DNA from: Drechmeria coniospora
Lineage: Eukaryota > Ascomycota > Sordariomycetes > Hypocreales > Ophiocordycipitaceae
Assembly (NCBI RefSeq): GCF_001625195.1
Contig: NC_054390.1
Location: 7,227,222-7,291,221 of the forward strand
Direction: 5' to 3'
DNA: 64,000 nt
Of this stretch, positions 21,490-32,913 are shown one piece after another. The notes under the pieces are model-generated. The model had not been told where the DNA came from, did not search any database, and worked only from the letters and a program-made list of their open reading frames with translations. The position numbers and the translations under genes are program-made. Numbering within the stretch: the first letter of the stretch is position 1; the number at the start of each line of letters is the position of its first letter.

Positions 21490-23438
21490 CCGCCCTCCGC
21501 CCAGCCAGGAGGGGGGTTATTAATTATAACAAAACCACCTTGCCATTGACTGGTAGAGCACCACATGCACCAAGCTATGTGCATCATCGCCCTCGGAAAG
21601 CATCAGCACATCCTGGTCGCAGCAGAATGAGTCCATCTGTGCTTCCCATCCTGCTGCTGGACCTGCGACTTGACGCATGGGGATTTTGGGCAGATTCGAT
21701 GACACTAGGCACCCGTCAACGCACGGCCCGACGAACAAAAACAAAAACGTCTCTACAACTAATACCATGTGCCGTGCTGCTATAATACCGACTTCAGGTA
21801 GGTATAAATCCATGTTCCGGTACGCGGGTACATTTGCGTGAGCAGTACTAACCCTCCGTACTCTGTGCGTGCATGTGGACATTGCGACAGACCTCCCTCG
21901 AGCTGGACGGGCGAGACAAGTTCACAGCGGGGCCCAACTTGAGTGCACCAGCCTCCTATACTACAGTACACACCCGACGGATTCTTCACAGAAGAGAATT
22001 GATGCCTGAGGGAAGGAGGTGTTGGAGTGATGGTGACGACACCGTCGCAGCGGAGGAAGAGGTGGGCCACAGTGAACGTTTTATCCTCTTCCCCTTTTCT
22101 GGCGTGGGTGCGGGACCAAGAGCGTCTTCAATCAGAACGCGTGCACGTGTGAGGAGCAAGGGCAAATTTCTACGCTTTACATCTTGCGAGCACAGCTGAG
22201 AGGGGAGGGGGCTGAGACTTTCAGGGCTCACCGCGCCATGTAGTTGAGGGTGTTGTTGGTGTTGTCACCATGTGGAACAGATGCGAAGAATGACGGCCAG
22301 ACACCACATCTGCAACCTCAGCACCAGGGCTTGCATCAAGTCCAGTGACAAGACAATGGGTAGCAGCAGTGCCAACTCTCCAGCAAGCTGCGGGGTGTTA
22401 CATTGGCGTCCACTGGGCATGGAGGAGGGCGTTGATGATCCACTGCCCCTGGCGAGGATCGAGAAATCGAGAAGAATGATCGGGTAGATCGTCAAGGTGC
22501 ATTAGGGACGGCTTGAAATTGCTGGTCGTCCCTGGATAACGGGACATCATGTCAGGCAGTTAGCCTCTCGAACACTATGATCTTTCCGTGAGCGCCGCTG
22601 CCGTTTCGTCGCCGACCCGACCCGACCCCCTGAGCTGATGTGCAATTAAACAAAAGGATGCGTGCGTCAAGTCCATAGCGAAGTGCTAATTAATGAATAC
22701 GGGCAGTGATCGCAGGTGTTGAATACGGGAGGTGAGCACGGGAGGGGAGGATGAATATGAAGCACATGCAATCCTCCAGGCTCGATCCCTTGGCGGCCGC
22801 CGTTGCAGGCGATGGATGCCGCACAACCCCTGTCAACAATCACAACTACTGTACTCCGGGGCACCCCCTGGACCCGCCGAAGCCAACTCCCCCCTCCCTT
22901 CCCCTATCCGCGAATGTCCACATCAGCCGGTCCTCATCCTCCAGCTTGGCATCGCCATGGGCGAACCGTAGTAGCCCGGAGAACGGTCGACAATGCCACC
23001 CAGCACGGGCAGGATATAGGTAGGCATGGGAGGGCATTCTCGTTTAGGGGCACAAAGCGCTAGAATTTCTATGAAAAGGCAAGCGCTGTGAGAGAATAAG
23101 GGACTGCCTCCTGTTTACCCGTGATCAGACTCTGCGGAATGGATAACATGAGCTCGAATGCAGATGGTTCTCCATTGCTGGACTCTATGCATCCGGAGAT
23201 GTATGCCTCATGACGGTCTATTATGGGGCTCACCACAAATAGGTTGACAAAGTGATAGTACGAATACCTCGACGAATGCACGACATCCGGGATCGCAAAG
23301 CCATCAGCTCGACAGGCATGGCCGATGCCATGTGCCAGGGGGTGGAAGCGATTCTGTCGGGGTCGATGGTGGATGGAAGGGTCCCAATCGAGTTTGTCAG
23401 GAGTAGGATTTATAACATTACTAAATACCTCGTCTGGC
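21490..23438. other. Gene-poor interval upstream of the 5S array
   Basis: Contains only short overlapping frames without domains. A TATA-like word near 23411 precedes the first 5S gene by about 28 bp. Confidence 0.45.
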
Positions 23439-23557
23439 ACATACGACCATAGGTAGTGGAAAATACTGGATCCCGTCTGCTCTCCACACGTCAAGCCACT
23501 AACCGGCAGATTAGTAGTTGAGTCGGTGACGATCAGCGAACACCGGCTGTTGTATGT
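23439..23557 (+). rRNA. 5S ribosomal RNA, array copy 1
   Basis: A 119-nt sequence begins ACATACGACCATAGG and ends GTTGTATGT, so helix I closes. It carries the internal C-box region (AGTAGTTGAGTCGGTGACGA) typical of fungal 5S RNA and is followed by a T-rich stop (ATTTTTGG). The helix II strands are GGTAGTGG and CCACTAACC. A TATA-like element lies about 28 bp upstream, as in Neurospora 5S genes. It is transcribed by Pol III and belongs to the large ribosomal subunit. Confidence 0.93.
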
Positions 23558-23647
23558 ATTTTTGGCCTTTTTTTATGCGTCGATATTGTTTCGAGCATGC
23601 AACTTGCTGAAACAACAAAGATAATTTTACTCCTCTACTTACTTGGT

Positions 23648-23768
23648 ACATACGACCATAGGCAGAAGAGAATACTGGATCCCGTCTGCTCTCCACGCGT
23701 CAAGCTTCTGACCGGCAGATTGGTAGTTGAGTCGGTAAGAATCAGCGAACACAGGCTGTTGTTGTATA
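23648..23768 (+). rRNA. 5S ribosomal RNA, divergent array copy 2
   Basis: Same overall layout as copy 1, starting 209 bp downstream of it. It differs in helix II (GGCAGAAG with CTTCTGACC), where both strands changed so that pairing is kept. It also differs in the C-box/helix IV area (GGTAAGAATC for GGTGACGATC) and in helix V (ACAGGCTG for ACCGGCTG), and it has an extra GTT near the 3' end. Paired changes suggest selection on RNA. The internal promoter changes and the helix V mismatch suggest decay. It may be a variant gene or a young pseudogene. Confidence 0.72.
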
Positions 23769-23856
23769 TATTTCTTTTTTGCCCCTTTTGCCATTCAGCT
23801 GGGTATGAGCGGAAAGGCACCAAACTAATATATAGGCTGATATCACCAGTTCTGTT

Positions 23857-23975
23857 ACATACGACCACAGGCAGTGGAAAATACTGGATCCCGTCTGCTC
23901 TCCACACGTCAAGCCACTGACCGGCAGATTAGTAGTTGAGTCGGTGACGATCAGCGAACACCGGCTGTTGTATGT
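23857..23975 (+). rRNA. 5S ribosomal RNA, array copy 3
   Basis: A 119-nt copy starting exactly 209 bp after copy 2, with a TATATA element about 26 bp upstream and a T6 run after the 3' end. Helix II reads GGCAGTGG with CCACTGACC, so one U-A pair of copy 1 is a C-G pair here. One base differs in the 5' loop (GACCACAG for GACCATAG). Confidence 0.93.
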
Positions 23976-25523
23976 TTTTTGCCATTTTTTGCTAGTCGAT
24001 GCGTCCGATCATCCCGCGTGGGAGAATCGCGGACCAGAGAACATGCATGATAGATGTAAATAGTATTAGCTGCATTCGGGACCCCAGGCCAACTTGCTTT
24101 AGGACCACCACACTCGCCGTTCGGATGAACAGGCTCACTGCAGAGGACATTTCTCGCAGCAGTCAGTGCCTTCCCGCCAGCGACCTCGTCGGTTCTCCAT
24201 GGCCTCCCGCATCATGGCCGTGGATGCTTGCCTCCCGCATCGGCGACGGGATCAACCAGCAAGGACAGTGACGTGCCACGGTGGCCAGGGTCAGGCCTGC
24301 AGCAGACTCAACCGAGAACCCGCCACTTGTTCTCAGGGCGAGCACCATCCTGACATAAAAGTCAAATCACGGAACCGGCCATGTTGGCACTTCGACTCCT
24401 TACTATCCGGCTTGCTGATGGCAAGGACCGCTCCGGGCGGGAATGGGGCAACTCCGGCCGACGTGGTCCGAGGTGCTCCTAGGCGGTCCGGAGGGCGGCC
24501 CCCATGAAACAGTGGCAGGGCCGGCCGGCAAGAGGAGGCGTTCCCATGCGATGGATGGATGATTTCGGACGAGGGGAGGAGTCGGGCGAGGTATTGATAA
24601 TGAACGAGCACGCTGCTGCTCCGTACAAAAATAAGCATTGCAGGGAGAAGTTTGGTTGGCTCCGTCGCAGGTTCGAAGCTAGTACCTGAAGCACGCTGCA
24701 GCCTCTGATGTCACCGGGCCCTGGATTGGTTCTGTTGGGAACCAATAACACCGTTCGGCTCCATCGCCCGTTTCGCCGGCACTGGGAAGACTAAGCAGAA
24801 CGCTGACGTATTGATGAAGGAATGGCGGGTGCGCCATACGGCACAGTACTTGTACATGACGGCGCTTACGCAGGGAGGATGTAGTTGTACCGATACATGC
24901 ACTTTAGTACAAGTACCCCGCCGTACATGTGCCTGGCTTTAGGGCGTCAGTGGGCAACGACATATGACATGGCGTCGCCGGATGCCATGCGGGTTTAGCT
25001 GTTGTAGGTCGCCATCATGAATGACGTCATGAATACTTACGTACTGATTAGGTACTCCGTACTTACCTGTGTGCATGTGCGCGTCAGTACGTGTACTAGT
25101 AGGTATTCTAGACCGGCTCATGGAAGACAGGCAAGTATAGTACATGCAATGTTACCGCTACATGTACATGTACCTTCTTCCGATGCAACGCATCTGCTCC
25201 TTACGTCCGCCCGATCTTGCCAGTGCTCTAATATGCACTGTAATTAAGGTGAGTAAATGTACCGAGTGCAGCAGCTGTACTCGAGTACGTGCATGTACAC
25301 GCACGGTACACGTGCGATGACGCAAGAGATTACTGTCGCCTCCTTGCCTGCTCCTGCGCCTTGCCACCCCCCCCCCCCCCAAGCAAAGGATATATACCGT
25401 CAGTACGTACTCCGGACGGCGGCCGTCACCATCGTCCATGACCACCCGCGTGCCGACTGCTGACACGACTGACGAGCGTCCAAGTCACATCGGCCATCCT
25501 CTGCAAACTCGGCACGGCACCGA
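23976..25523. other. Gene-poor interval
   Basis: No supported gene. A motif-rich patch with ACTCCGTAC, AGTACTT and CATGTAC words lies at about 24840-25420. A C run of about 14 lies at 25367-25380. A TATATA word near 25390 is 130 bp before the next ORF. Confidence 0.45.
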
Positions 25524-25898
25524 ATGAGCACCACGAGCGTCAACACGGTCTCGGCCGCATCCCACCACATCCTTCCCTCGAAGCACGCAAATCACAGAGA
25601 GCACACGGAGCACGCGGTCGAGGGAGAAAAGATGGAGGCCACGACGGCGGCGTACAGCTTCACGACGTCATCGGAATCGCAGGCAAACTACTGTCTCCAC
25701 GTCAATCTCTCCGTCCTCGACTCTTCGGCGCATCTGGCCGACATCGACGGCCGGACGTGGGCGTGTCCGATCGACATCGACGATCAAGACCTCACCTTTC
25801 GGGGCAAATCCCTGAGCGCCTGGTACGAGGAGCGTCGGCGCGGATGCCTCGACAGCGCAAACGGCCGCATGACCGTGATGCCGGTTCCAAGGAAGTAG
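25524..25898 (+). CDS. Small hypothetical protein
   Basis: An intron-free ORF of 124 aa. The N-terminal half is Ser/Thr/His-rich. The second half is acidic, followed by GKSLSAWYEERRR, which looks like a conserved helix. Third-position GC is high in the second half, as in coding regions nearby. I recognise no domain, signal peptide or membrane segment. It stands alone between repeats, so context does not help. Confidence 0.45.
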   Translation: MSTTSVNTVSAASHHILPSKHANHREHTEHAVEGEKMEATTAAYSFTTSSESQANYCLHVNLSVLDSSAHLADIDGRTWACPIDIDDQDLTFRGKSLSAWYEERRRGCLDSANGRMTVMPVPRK

Positions 25899-26104
25899 CA
25901 GGGGAGGCCGCCGGGGAAGAATCGATGTCAGCCATTATGTTATGAATTCGCATCTGTATCCCGCACCGGACACTTTGGTGCGGTAGTCGCCGCCTAGGCT
26001 GCTCGTTGGAGTCGAACAAGATACCCCATCATTATCATCATCATCATAATTCTTATTGTAGTCGCCATCATAGTTGATTGCCATAATAATATCGCAATTC
26101 TCGC

Positions 26105-26195
26105 AATTATCATTATGGTCATTGTCATTGTCATCGTCATCGTCATCGTCATCGTCATTGTCATCGTCATCGTCATCGTCATCGTCATCATCCTC
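26105..26195. repeat. CATCGT/CATTGT hexanucleotide microsatellite
   Basis: About thirteen tandem copies of a hexamer CATCGT, some with CATTGT, ending in CATCATCCTCATC. Non-coding context. Confidence 0.92.
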
Positions 26196-26680
26196 ATCGC
26201 TGCAATGTTTGCGTTTTTCGTGCCAGAGTCGCGGGAGCCAAACAGCGAGAGAAGCATCGCATAAGCATGCAGCAAGGGAGTCAGGGTCTCATCTTGTCGA
26301 CCATCCAACATGCGTTTCCACATCTACGACGCATGTCTCTTCGACGCATCTATTTTTGTCCATCTCGTTGAGAGCTAGCTTTTGATCTGACGGCCGCATC
26401 GGGTCCGCTCGCCCTGGACAGTGCTTCGGAAGCACAACCAGGTATTCGGGACCACACTAGGATGTCGGTACATGCGACCTCGCGGGGATCGCCCACCGGT
26501 GAATTCAAGTTCAAGGGGAGGGCCACGTTCTGGATAGCGCACCTTCGGATCGACGGCAGGCGGCCTCCCCCACGCTCGGTTCCCGGCTCGACCATGATGC
26601 TCGGGGACGTATCCCGTTCGCGGGCTTTGGCTCGTCGCCTGAACAGCAGAGACACCCAGCACTGGCCCGTCGGCGGCACG

Positions 26681-26825
26681 GTAGATCGTTCCCAACAAAA
26701 GCCTAGGCCAATTCGGTAGTTACCCAGTTTTCCGTAAATAACATGGTCTTGGACTGTAGATCGTTCCCAACAGGAGCCTCGGCCGATGCGGCAGTTGCCC
26801 AGTTTTTTCTTGGAACAGCCTAGTG
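26681..26825. repeat. Tandem duplication, period 75 bp
   Basis: GTAGATCGTTCCCAACA at 26681 recurs at 26753-26769, followed in both by AGCCT, GGCC, CGG, AGTT and CCCAGTTTT. Differences are mostly C/T and A/G, the pattern expected of repeat-induced point mutation, with a few transversions. Confidence 0.75.
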
Positions 26826-27662
26826 TTTGAAGGGAAATCCATCTCCACGATGACGGGGATGGCGGCCGGCGCACGACTGTACAGCCAGCGCCATGTGCCG
26901 GCCGGCGCGAGCTCGGGGCCTGGAGGGTGACTTGGTGTCGCCATGAGCAAATGGCGGGTCGAGGCCGGCCAACAGGCGCAAGAGGATGCAGCTGCGTGCA
27001 GGTAGGAACCTCTGTTCGACTAGCTATTTCCGGCTGAATGAGAAATCAAGCAAAAAAGCGAAAAGGTGACGAGAATGTGCCATAGGCGGCGCACGATGCC
27101 TGCGCGGAGCGGTGACGATGGCAATCGAGTCCCATTCGTTCGATGCCTTCCTTTGCCTTCTTTCGCGCCGCCACGAGTAGGTGGCGAATATCGCCCTGGT
27201 TTCCCCACCCACCCCTGACAGCCACAGCACCAGCCACACACTTCCGTCACTCGGTGCCGACGTCCCCTCGCTGTGGCTGACCCGCACGCCAACAGTCACC
27301 GTTATGTCAGTGGCGTTCAACGTCCCTCGACGCCCGCGAGCACGGTGGACGCTGTGCGGCTCGTCGTCTAATTTTCGTTCTGCCACGTGCCAAGAACGGG
27401 AAAGCTTCAAGCTTCACCACATGATGGACGACGCAGGATTCGGCCACCTTGACCGAAAACTGCCCTTTCGAGACGGGCCACACACGCGGGGGACCGTGGT
27501 GGATGCATGCCGAACCAAAGCGAAGCCTCCACGGCCGAGGGTGAATGTTGTGCAAGTATAAATATATCCCGTCTCACACCAGCCGCCTCTACACGTCTCC
27601 TTCACCCTCACAGCCCTTCAAAGGGACCATGTTCTGCGCTTCAGCCGGTTCCAGTGGCAAGC

Positions 27663-28023
27663 ATGCCTCGCCAAACACCAATTCGTACCGCCTGCAAGCA
27701 CTGTCGCCACAAACGCCAAAAGGTATTCACCCGCCTGATGTGAAGGTCGTCCGGTTTTTGTTTGTGTCCCCTCCCCTCTCCGCTCCCCGTCTTCGACGTG
27801 AGCGCATGATTCTAATACCTGTCATCGTCGGGATAGTGCGATGGCGGCAGCCCCTGTGGGAAATGTGAACAGGTCGGCCAGCCTTGCGAGTACGACCTGC
27901 GACGAGCCCAGAACAAGGATGAGCTGCGCAGCGAAATTCGCCAGCTCCGACGAAACTCGGAGGAGAAGGAGAAGAAGATCCAGGCAAGTCCCCCTCGTGG
28001 ATGCGTCCTACGATTCTATAACC

Positions 28024-28089
<66 letters not shown>

Positions 28090-29847
28090 ACCCTCGAGAG
28101 GCACTTTCCCGCTCTCCGGTCCGAGACCAAAGCTGACCACCAGCGACGTGTAGGACCTCGTCGCCGAGCTGCAATCGAAGAGGATGGGCGAGCGGCTGAA
28201 CCACGTGGACCCGATTGCAAAGTGGCTCTCGGACGCGGAAACGGATGCCTCCAACAGCGCCGAAGCCGTGCGAAGCCTCTGGCGTGGCCGCTCCCGCACC
28301 ACCTCGACGCGCAACCTGTGCGGTAGCGACGGCAGCTTGGATCCCCTCTCACCCGAAACCTCGACCCTCTCGTCCTTGCCAAGTCGCGCGTCCGGCCAGG
28401 ACGGATTGGCCATCCGTGGAGCCGACGACGGTGTCCCATCCGGCCAGTCGGAGACGTGGACGACACTCCCGTGGCCCAAAGCTACGGTGGGCCAGCTATT
28501 CGACTCCCTCTTCGTCTGGGACTGCCTACCCTTCTGCCTCCTCTGCAAAGACAGCTTCCTCGCCGACTTTTACCAAGGCTCCCCCACATTTTGCTCCTCG
28601 GCCTTGGTCAACGCGCTTCTCGCCTTGGCCACGTACATATTCGGTGACGGCGACGACGCCATCGAGTCCGCCAACCTTCCGCCCGGCTGGCCCCGCAGCG
28701 TCGAGTTTTACGTCGAGGCCGAGTCGGCGCTGGAGACGAGCGTGCGCTTGCTCCCCGACGCCCAGGCGCTCGGCATACTCAGCCTGTATCAGCTGCGGCG
28801 CGGAAAGGAGAGCGGCGCTCAAGAGCTCGCTGAGGCCTTCCGCGGCAGCATCACGCAAATCTGCGCCGAGGACGGATCGAGAGACGGATCCAGGGATGGA
28901 TCGAGGGATGGCGCAGATGGGCAAGTGGCGAGGGTGCGGGCGATTACATATTGCGGCGCCGTGTCCCTGGTTCGGTATGTTGAATGATGCGGGGAGCGGT
29001 TCGCCCAGCGGCTCCCCTGCGCCCCTCTCTGCCGGCTAATGAAGAGACATTGCTGACGACCTGAATAGGATGCTGCATTTGACGACTGATCACCTTGTCG
29101 GGAAGGAAACGGCTGCATCTGGTGAAGATTTCATATTCCTCGAGAGGGCAGCCAGCTCCAGCAGCAGCAACAGCAGCACGCCGACCGTGAGCAGCTCGCA
29201 GCCACGCCCAGGTAAGCAACCGCCCTGCCCTACCCTGCCCTCCGACGGTGGAGAGGCAGACGGTTCTCCCCCCATCCACCCATGAGCTGATGACGCGGCC
29301 CGTGTACCAGCCCAGGATGCGGATCTGCCGCTCATCACGGCCAAGCTCTTCCAACTCACCGAGTGGATCTATAAATTCGTCATCTCGGCTCAACCCTTGG
29401 ACGCCGGAGCGCAGTCCAGCACCGTCCTAGCAATCTACCGGCGGTGCCTCGCCTGGTACGACGGATTCTTTTCCATGCTCGAAGGCGGCAGTTTGCCCTT
29501 TCTCCTCTTCATTCAGTAAGCCCTCCCCCCCCCGCGCCCGCTCTCTGACCCGGACGCGGCGTCAAGGTCGCCCATGGCTAAGACGGCACAGCATGTACTA
29601 CCATTATTGTCTTCTCTGCCTCTTTCATCCCTTTTCCAACTTGCCAATTCTCGGCTTCGACCTCTGCCCTGGCGACATATGCGCCGAGGCGGCACGGACA
29701 ATTCTCACGCTGGCCGAGTCGTACGATCGACTCTTCACCTTTCGCCGTCAACCCTCCCTGATCTCCTACATTGTCAATACCTCGAGCCAACTGGTCATGG
29801 CGGCCCAAGGTCAGGCCGTCACCGTCGCAGCCGGCACGGAATCATGA
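27663..29847 (+). CDS. Zn(II)2Cys6 transcription factor with fungal middle-homology region
   Basis: Six exons join in phase: 27663-27722, 27837-27983, 28154-28974, 29069-29211, 29311-29515 and 29592-29847 (543 aa). Intron 1 splits the zinc cluster; the splice gives ACKHCRHKRQK then CDGGSPCGKCEQVGQPC (C11 to C37), followed by a helical linker rich in Glu, Lys and Arg. Intron 2 begins GCAAGT, a classic GC-AG donor, and contains a (TG)n tract. Later exons form the regulatory region: LFDSLFVWDCLPFCLL, LSLYQLRRGKESGAQELAEAF, and a NirA-like end with FIHMYYHYCLLCLFHPF. An Arg-Asp-Gly-Ser repeat sits in exon 3. It is nuclear; targets are unknown, but the next gene downstream encodes an iron exporter. 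The last exon could continue by a further splice that I could not support. Confidence 0.88.
28025..28087 (+). repeat. (TG)n dinucleotide microsatellite inside intron 2
   Basis: About 31 TG units lie between the GC donor at 27984 and the acceptor before 28154 of the zinc-cluster gene. Confidence 0.97.
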
Positions 29848-31199
29848 AACCGGACCGTCACCAGCGACTGGTAGGGAGCCGGAGTGAGGCTAACCGGCGG
29901 TTGATGGTGCGTGGCGCCTTTGCACCAAGCGTCCACCGTGGCAGCCCTCTATTGCGGTTGATTGCGAAACCCCTGTCGTCCTGCAGCTTGGCGGGCATGC
30001 GCCAAGGGTGGAGACGAACGAACTTGATCACGTTGCGCCGGCGCATCACCCCTACCGAGCGAGGTGGACGCCCCGGTGCGGTCCCGGGTCTCGCATCACG
30101 ACACGGAGACGACATGACCGACGATGCGATCATTGCCCTTCTGGCGGAACGAATACAGGTGTTAAGGCTCGAACGAAGAGTGGCGCCAACAAAAAGTATA
30201 GCGTGCGAGAAACAAAGAGAGTGATTGGTCTCCATCGCCATCTCGATCGTCCCTAGTCCTGGTCCTTCATCAAGGCGAGGGCATTGCCAAGCAGTATACT
30301 TGTCCAAGAAGCGCGAATCAATGAATATTTGAGAGAAACAGCTGTACTACTGCCGAGCTGGTGTCTGATCTCGTCGCTTATACTGTGCGCGAATCATCCA
30401 TCTGCCATCCAACCATTCACGAGGCCAGGCGAACGGATGCGTACGGCTGTCAAGCTTGGCCGTCTATTTCAGCATGACAGCCTTGCTCCTTCGCTCGACG
30501 AGCTTGGTACATTGCATGCTCCACACCCCGTCATGACGAGCACGAGCGATGAGCTTTTCTGTAGGTAGGCAGGCAGCCAGTCAGGTAGGTAGGCAGGTTG
30601 GATGATGAATTGCCAAGTTTCTGATGGCGCTTCGATCGTCCGTCGAGCCGTGGTCTTGGCTCAACACCCCAATCGTCCGCATTATCTTTGTCGTGTGAGA
30701 GACTTGATTACGTTTGGCCGCGCATCAATAATGGTCATTCAATGAATCTGAAGCTCTCAAAAGCCTTCACCGCTCATGGGTTATGTCCCGACAAGTTCAC
30801 AGTTCTCGTGCCTCGTCCTTCCTGCAACGTGAACTGGCTGATGCCATGTGTAGCGACGTCTCGAATCCGACGTTTGCGCGACGCTCCGTCAAACGTCCTC
30901 GGTTTCTCTGCTTCTTACTCACACAATGGTAACCATGTACCCTGGTCGTTCTAGCCGTGCTTTTCTCTGCCATAGCCTTGGACGAGCGTGTTCCGACAAA
31001 TCGGTGGTGCAAGATGCGCGTCGCCGATGATGACGTCATCGGCTCCCAACACGAACCGTTCGAGGCAAGTAAATAATATACAGCACTTGCACATGCTGAT
31101 GTCCGCATTGGGCCTGCCCGTTCATGACAACGGCCCGAAAACCATCCGAGTTTTCCACCACACGACGCTCGGTGTCGAACGAATCCTGTCGCCTCAGGC
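29848..31199. other. Intergenic region upstream of ferroportin-like gene
   Basis: No supported gene. A GTAGGCAGGCAG-type short repeat occurs near 30565-30600. Confidence 0.45.
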
Positions 31200-32913
31200 A
31201 TGGCTTTTCACGATGCTGCCAACGACGAGTCGGCATCGCTGCTCGGGGATGCAGCTCGAGGAAACCATGGGCACTCCCTCGCCGAACCTCCCGTTCGCCG
31301 AGCCCGACCTCTCTTCATTTCGCACCTGCTTTCTACCTGGAACTCCCGGGTGTTCGAATTCGGAGCCGTGCTCTACTTGGCGGTCATCTTTCCCGACACG
31401 CTTCTGCCAATGTCCGTCTATGCATTGACCCGCGGGCTCGCCGTCATTCTCTTCTCCTCCGCCGTCGGGCACTATGTCGACGTCGGCAATCGATTGCGGG
31501 TAGTTCGCGTGTCCATCGGTTTGTCCGACTTGCCTCCATCGGCCCTCGTCGCCGCCTGCTGATGACAGCGTCCAGTATATCAGCGGCTCGCCGTTGCCGT
31601 CTCCTGCGCCCTCTTCTACCTCTTGTCCCGTGGACAGCCCCTTCGCCCGGGCACAAGGACTGGTGTGCTTGGGCTCATTACGGCATTGGCTTGCGTGGAA
31701 AAGCTATGCTCCGTCATGAATATGGTGGCCGTCGAGAGGGATTGGGTGATTGAACCCTTGCATCATGCTTGAAATGTTTTGCTCATGCTCGCCACAGGTT
31801 GTTGTCTTGGCTGGGAAAGACTTCGAGGCATTGCAATCCCTCAACGCGCAGATGCGCCGAATCGATTTGCTTTGCAAACTTCTCGGGCCGCTCTTCATCG
31901 CCACCATGCATGCGTTCTCAATCGAATTTGCCATCCTGGTTAACTTCTTCATGAACGCTGCCTCTGTTCCTGTCGAATATTTTGCCATTGCCCGCCTGTA
32001 TCGAGACGTTCCCGAGCTCCAAGAGACGAAACTCGGAGCAGGTGATGGCCGCGAGCACTCAAATTCTCGTCTGCTGCCCACTCGTCAGACGGGATCGGGA
32101 CCGGACCGGGTTTGGCGCTATGCCTGTGCCTTGACGGCCTTGACGATCTCGGATTTCAGCTTCTACATGGCCCATCTCGCCTTTCTCCCGTCCTTCGCCT
32201 GCGCGATGCTATATCTTACCGTCCTTAGTTTCTCCGGTCAGATGATTACCTATCTGCTCTCGGCCGGTTACTCCTCGATGCATATCAGTGTGGCGAGATC
32301 GCTCAGTGTGATCATCGAGGTTTTGGCCACGTGGGTTGCCCCTTGGCTCATGAGCCTCATTGGACCTGTGAGAGCAGGTCTTTGGCTAAGCAGTTGGCAA
32401 CTCGTCATGCTCTCAGGTGGCATCGCTGTGTTTTTCTTCTACGAAAACAACCCACTCGTCTCCGCCAGCGGTCTGGTGGTTGGCACGATTCTAAGTCGGC
32501 TTGGGCTTCGAGGTTTCGACCTCTGCATGCAACTGATTATCCAAGAGGTGAGGGCCGTGGTCCAATCGGCCAGCGTGAGTGGTATGGCGCCGTAGCTAAT
32601 CATGGTGAAGGATGTCGAGGCTGAAAGCCGTGGGGCCTTCTCCTCAGTCGAAGCGGCTTGGCAAAATGTCTTCGAGATTCTCTCATATACCTCGACCATT
32701 CTTTTCTATCGTCCCAGTCAGTTCAAATGGCCATCGCTCATATCCGTCACTGCCGTCGCATGCGCAAGCATTGCCTACGCAATCTTTGTCCATGAACGCC
32801 GTGGACACCTGTTTCATTTGGAAGCCGTCGAAAAGTTATTGAACTGTCGAGGCGGAAGGCAACGGGATCAAGATAGAGAGATTGCTCGAATTGCCCCCGA
32901 GACCGATGCATAG
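31200..32913 (+). CDS. Ferroportin-like (SLC40 family) iron exporter
   Basis: Four exons join in phase: 31200-31518, 31576-31745, 31798-32547 and 32611-32913 (513 aa, the family's usual size). The splices rebuild RVSI-VYQRLAVAVSCALFYL, VAVERDW-VVVLAGKDFE and MQLIIQE-DVEAESRGAFSS, all matching ferroportin landmarks. The N-terminal LFISHLLSTWNSRVFEFGAVLYL and AVGHYVDVGNRLRVVR are also typical. About ten to twelve hydrophobic segments are visible. The central hydrophilic loop (around LYRDVPEL to RTGSGPDRVW) separates the two halves. The family exports Fe(II) or related divalent metals; in fungi the membrane is not settled (plasma membrane or vacuole). The tail after residue 490 is short and charged. 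Confidence 0.9.

Larger units (their letters stand above)
25899..27662. other. Intergenic region with a microsatellite and a 75-bp duplication
   Basis: Contains the CATCGT array (26105-26195) and the 75-bp duplication (26681-26815). The proximal promoter of the zinc-cluster gene has a TATAAATATAT element near 27557. The 174-codon minus-strand frame over the duplication has no domain and is not called. Confidence 0.5.

Noticed and set aside
26350..26874. 174-codon minus-strand frame with two CWERST repeats
   Set aside because: The repeated peptide simply reflects the 75-bp DNA duplication; there is no recognisable domain.
28008..28548. Long minus-strand frames with Thr-His repeats
   Set aside because: They are produced by reading the (TG)n intron tract in antisense.
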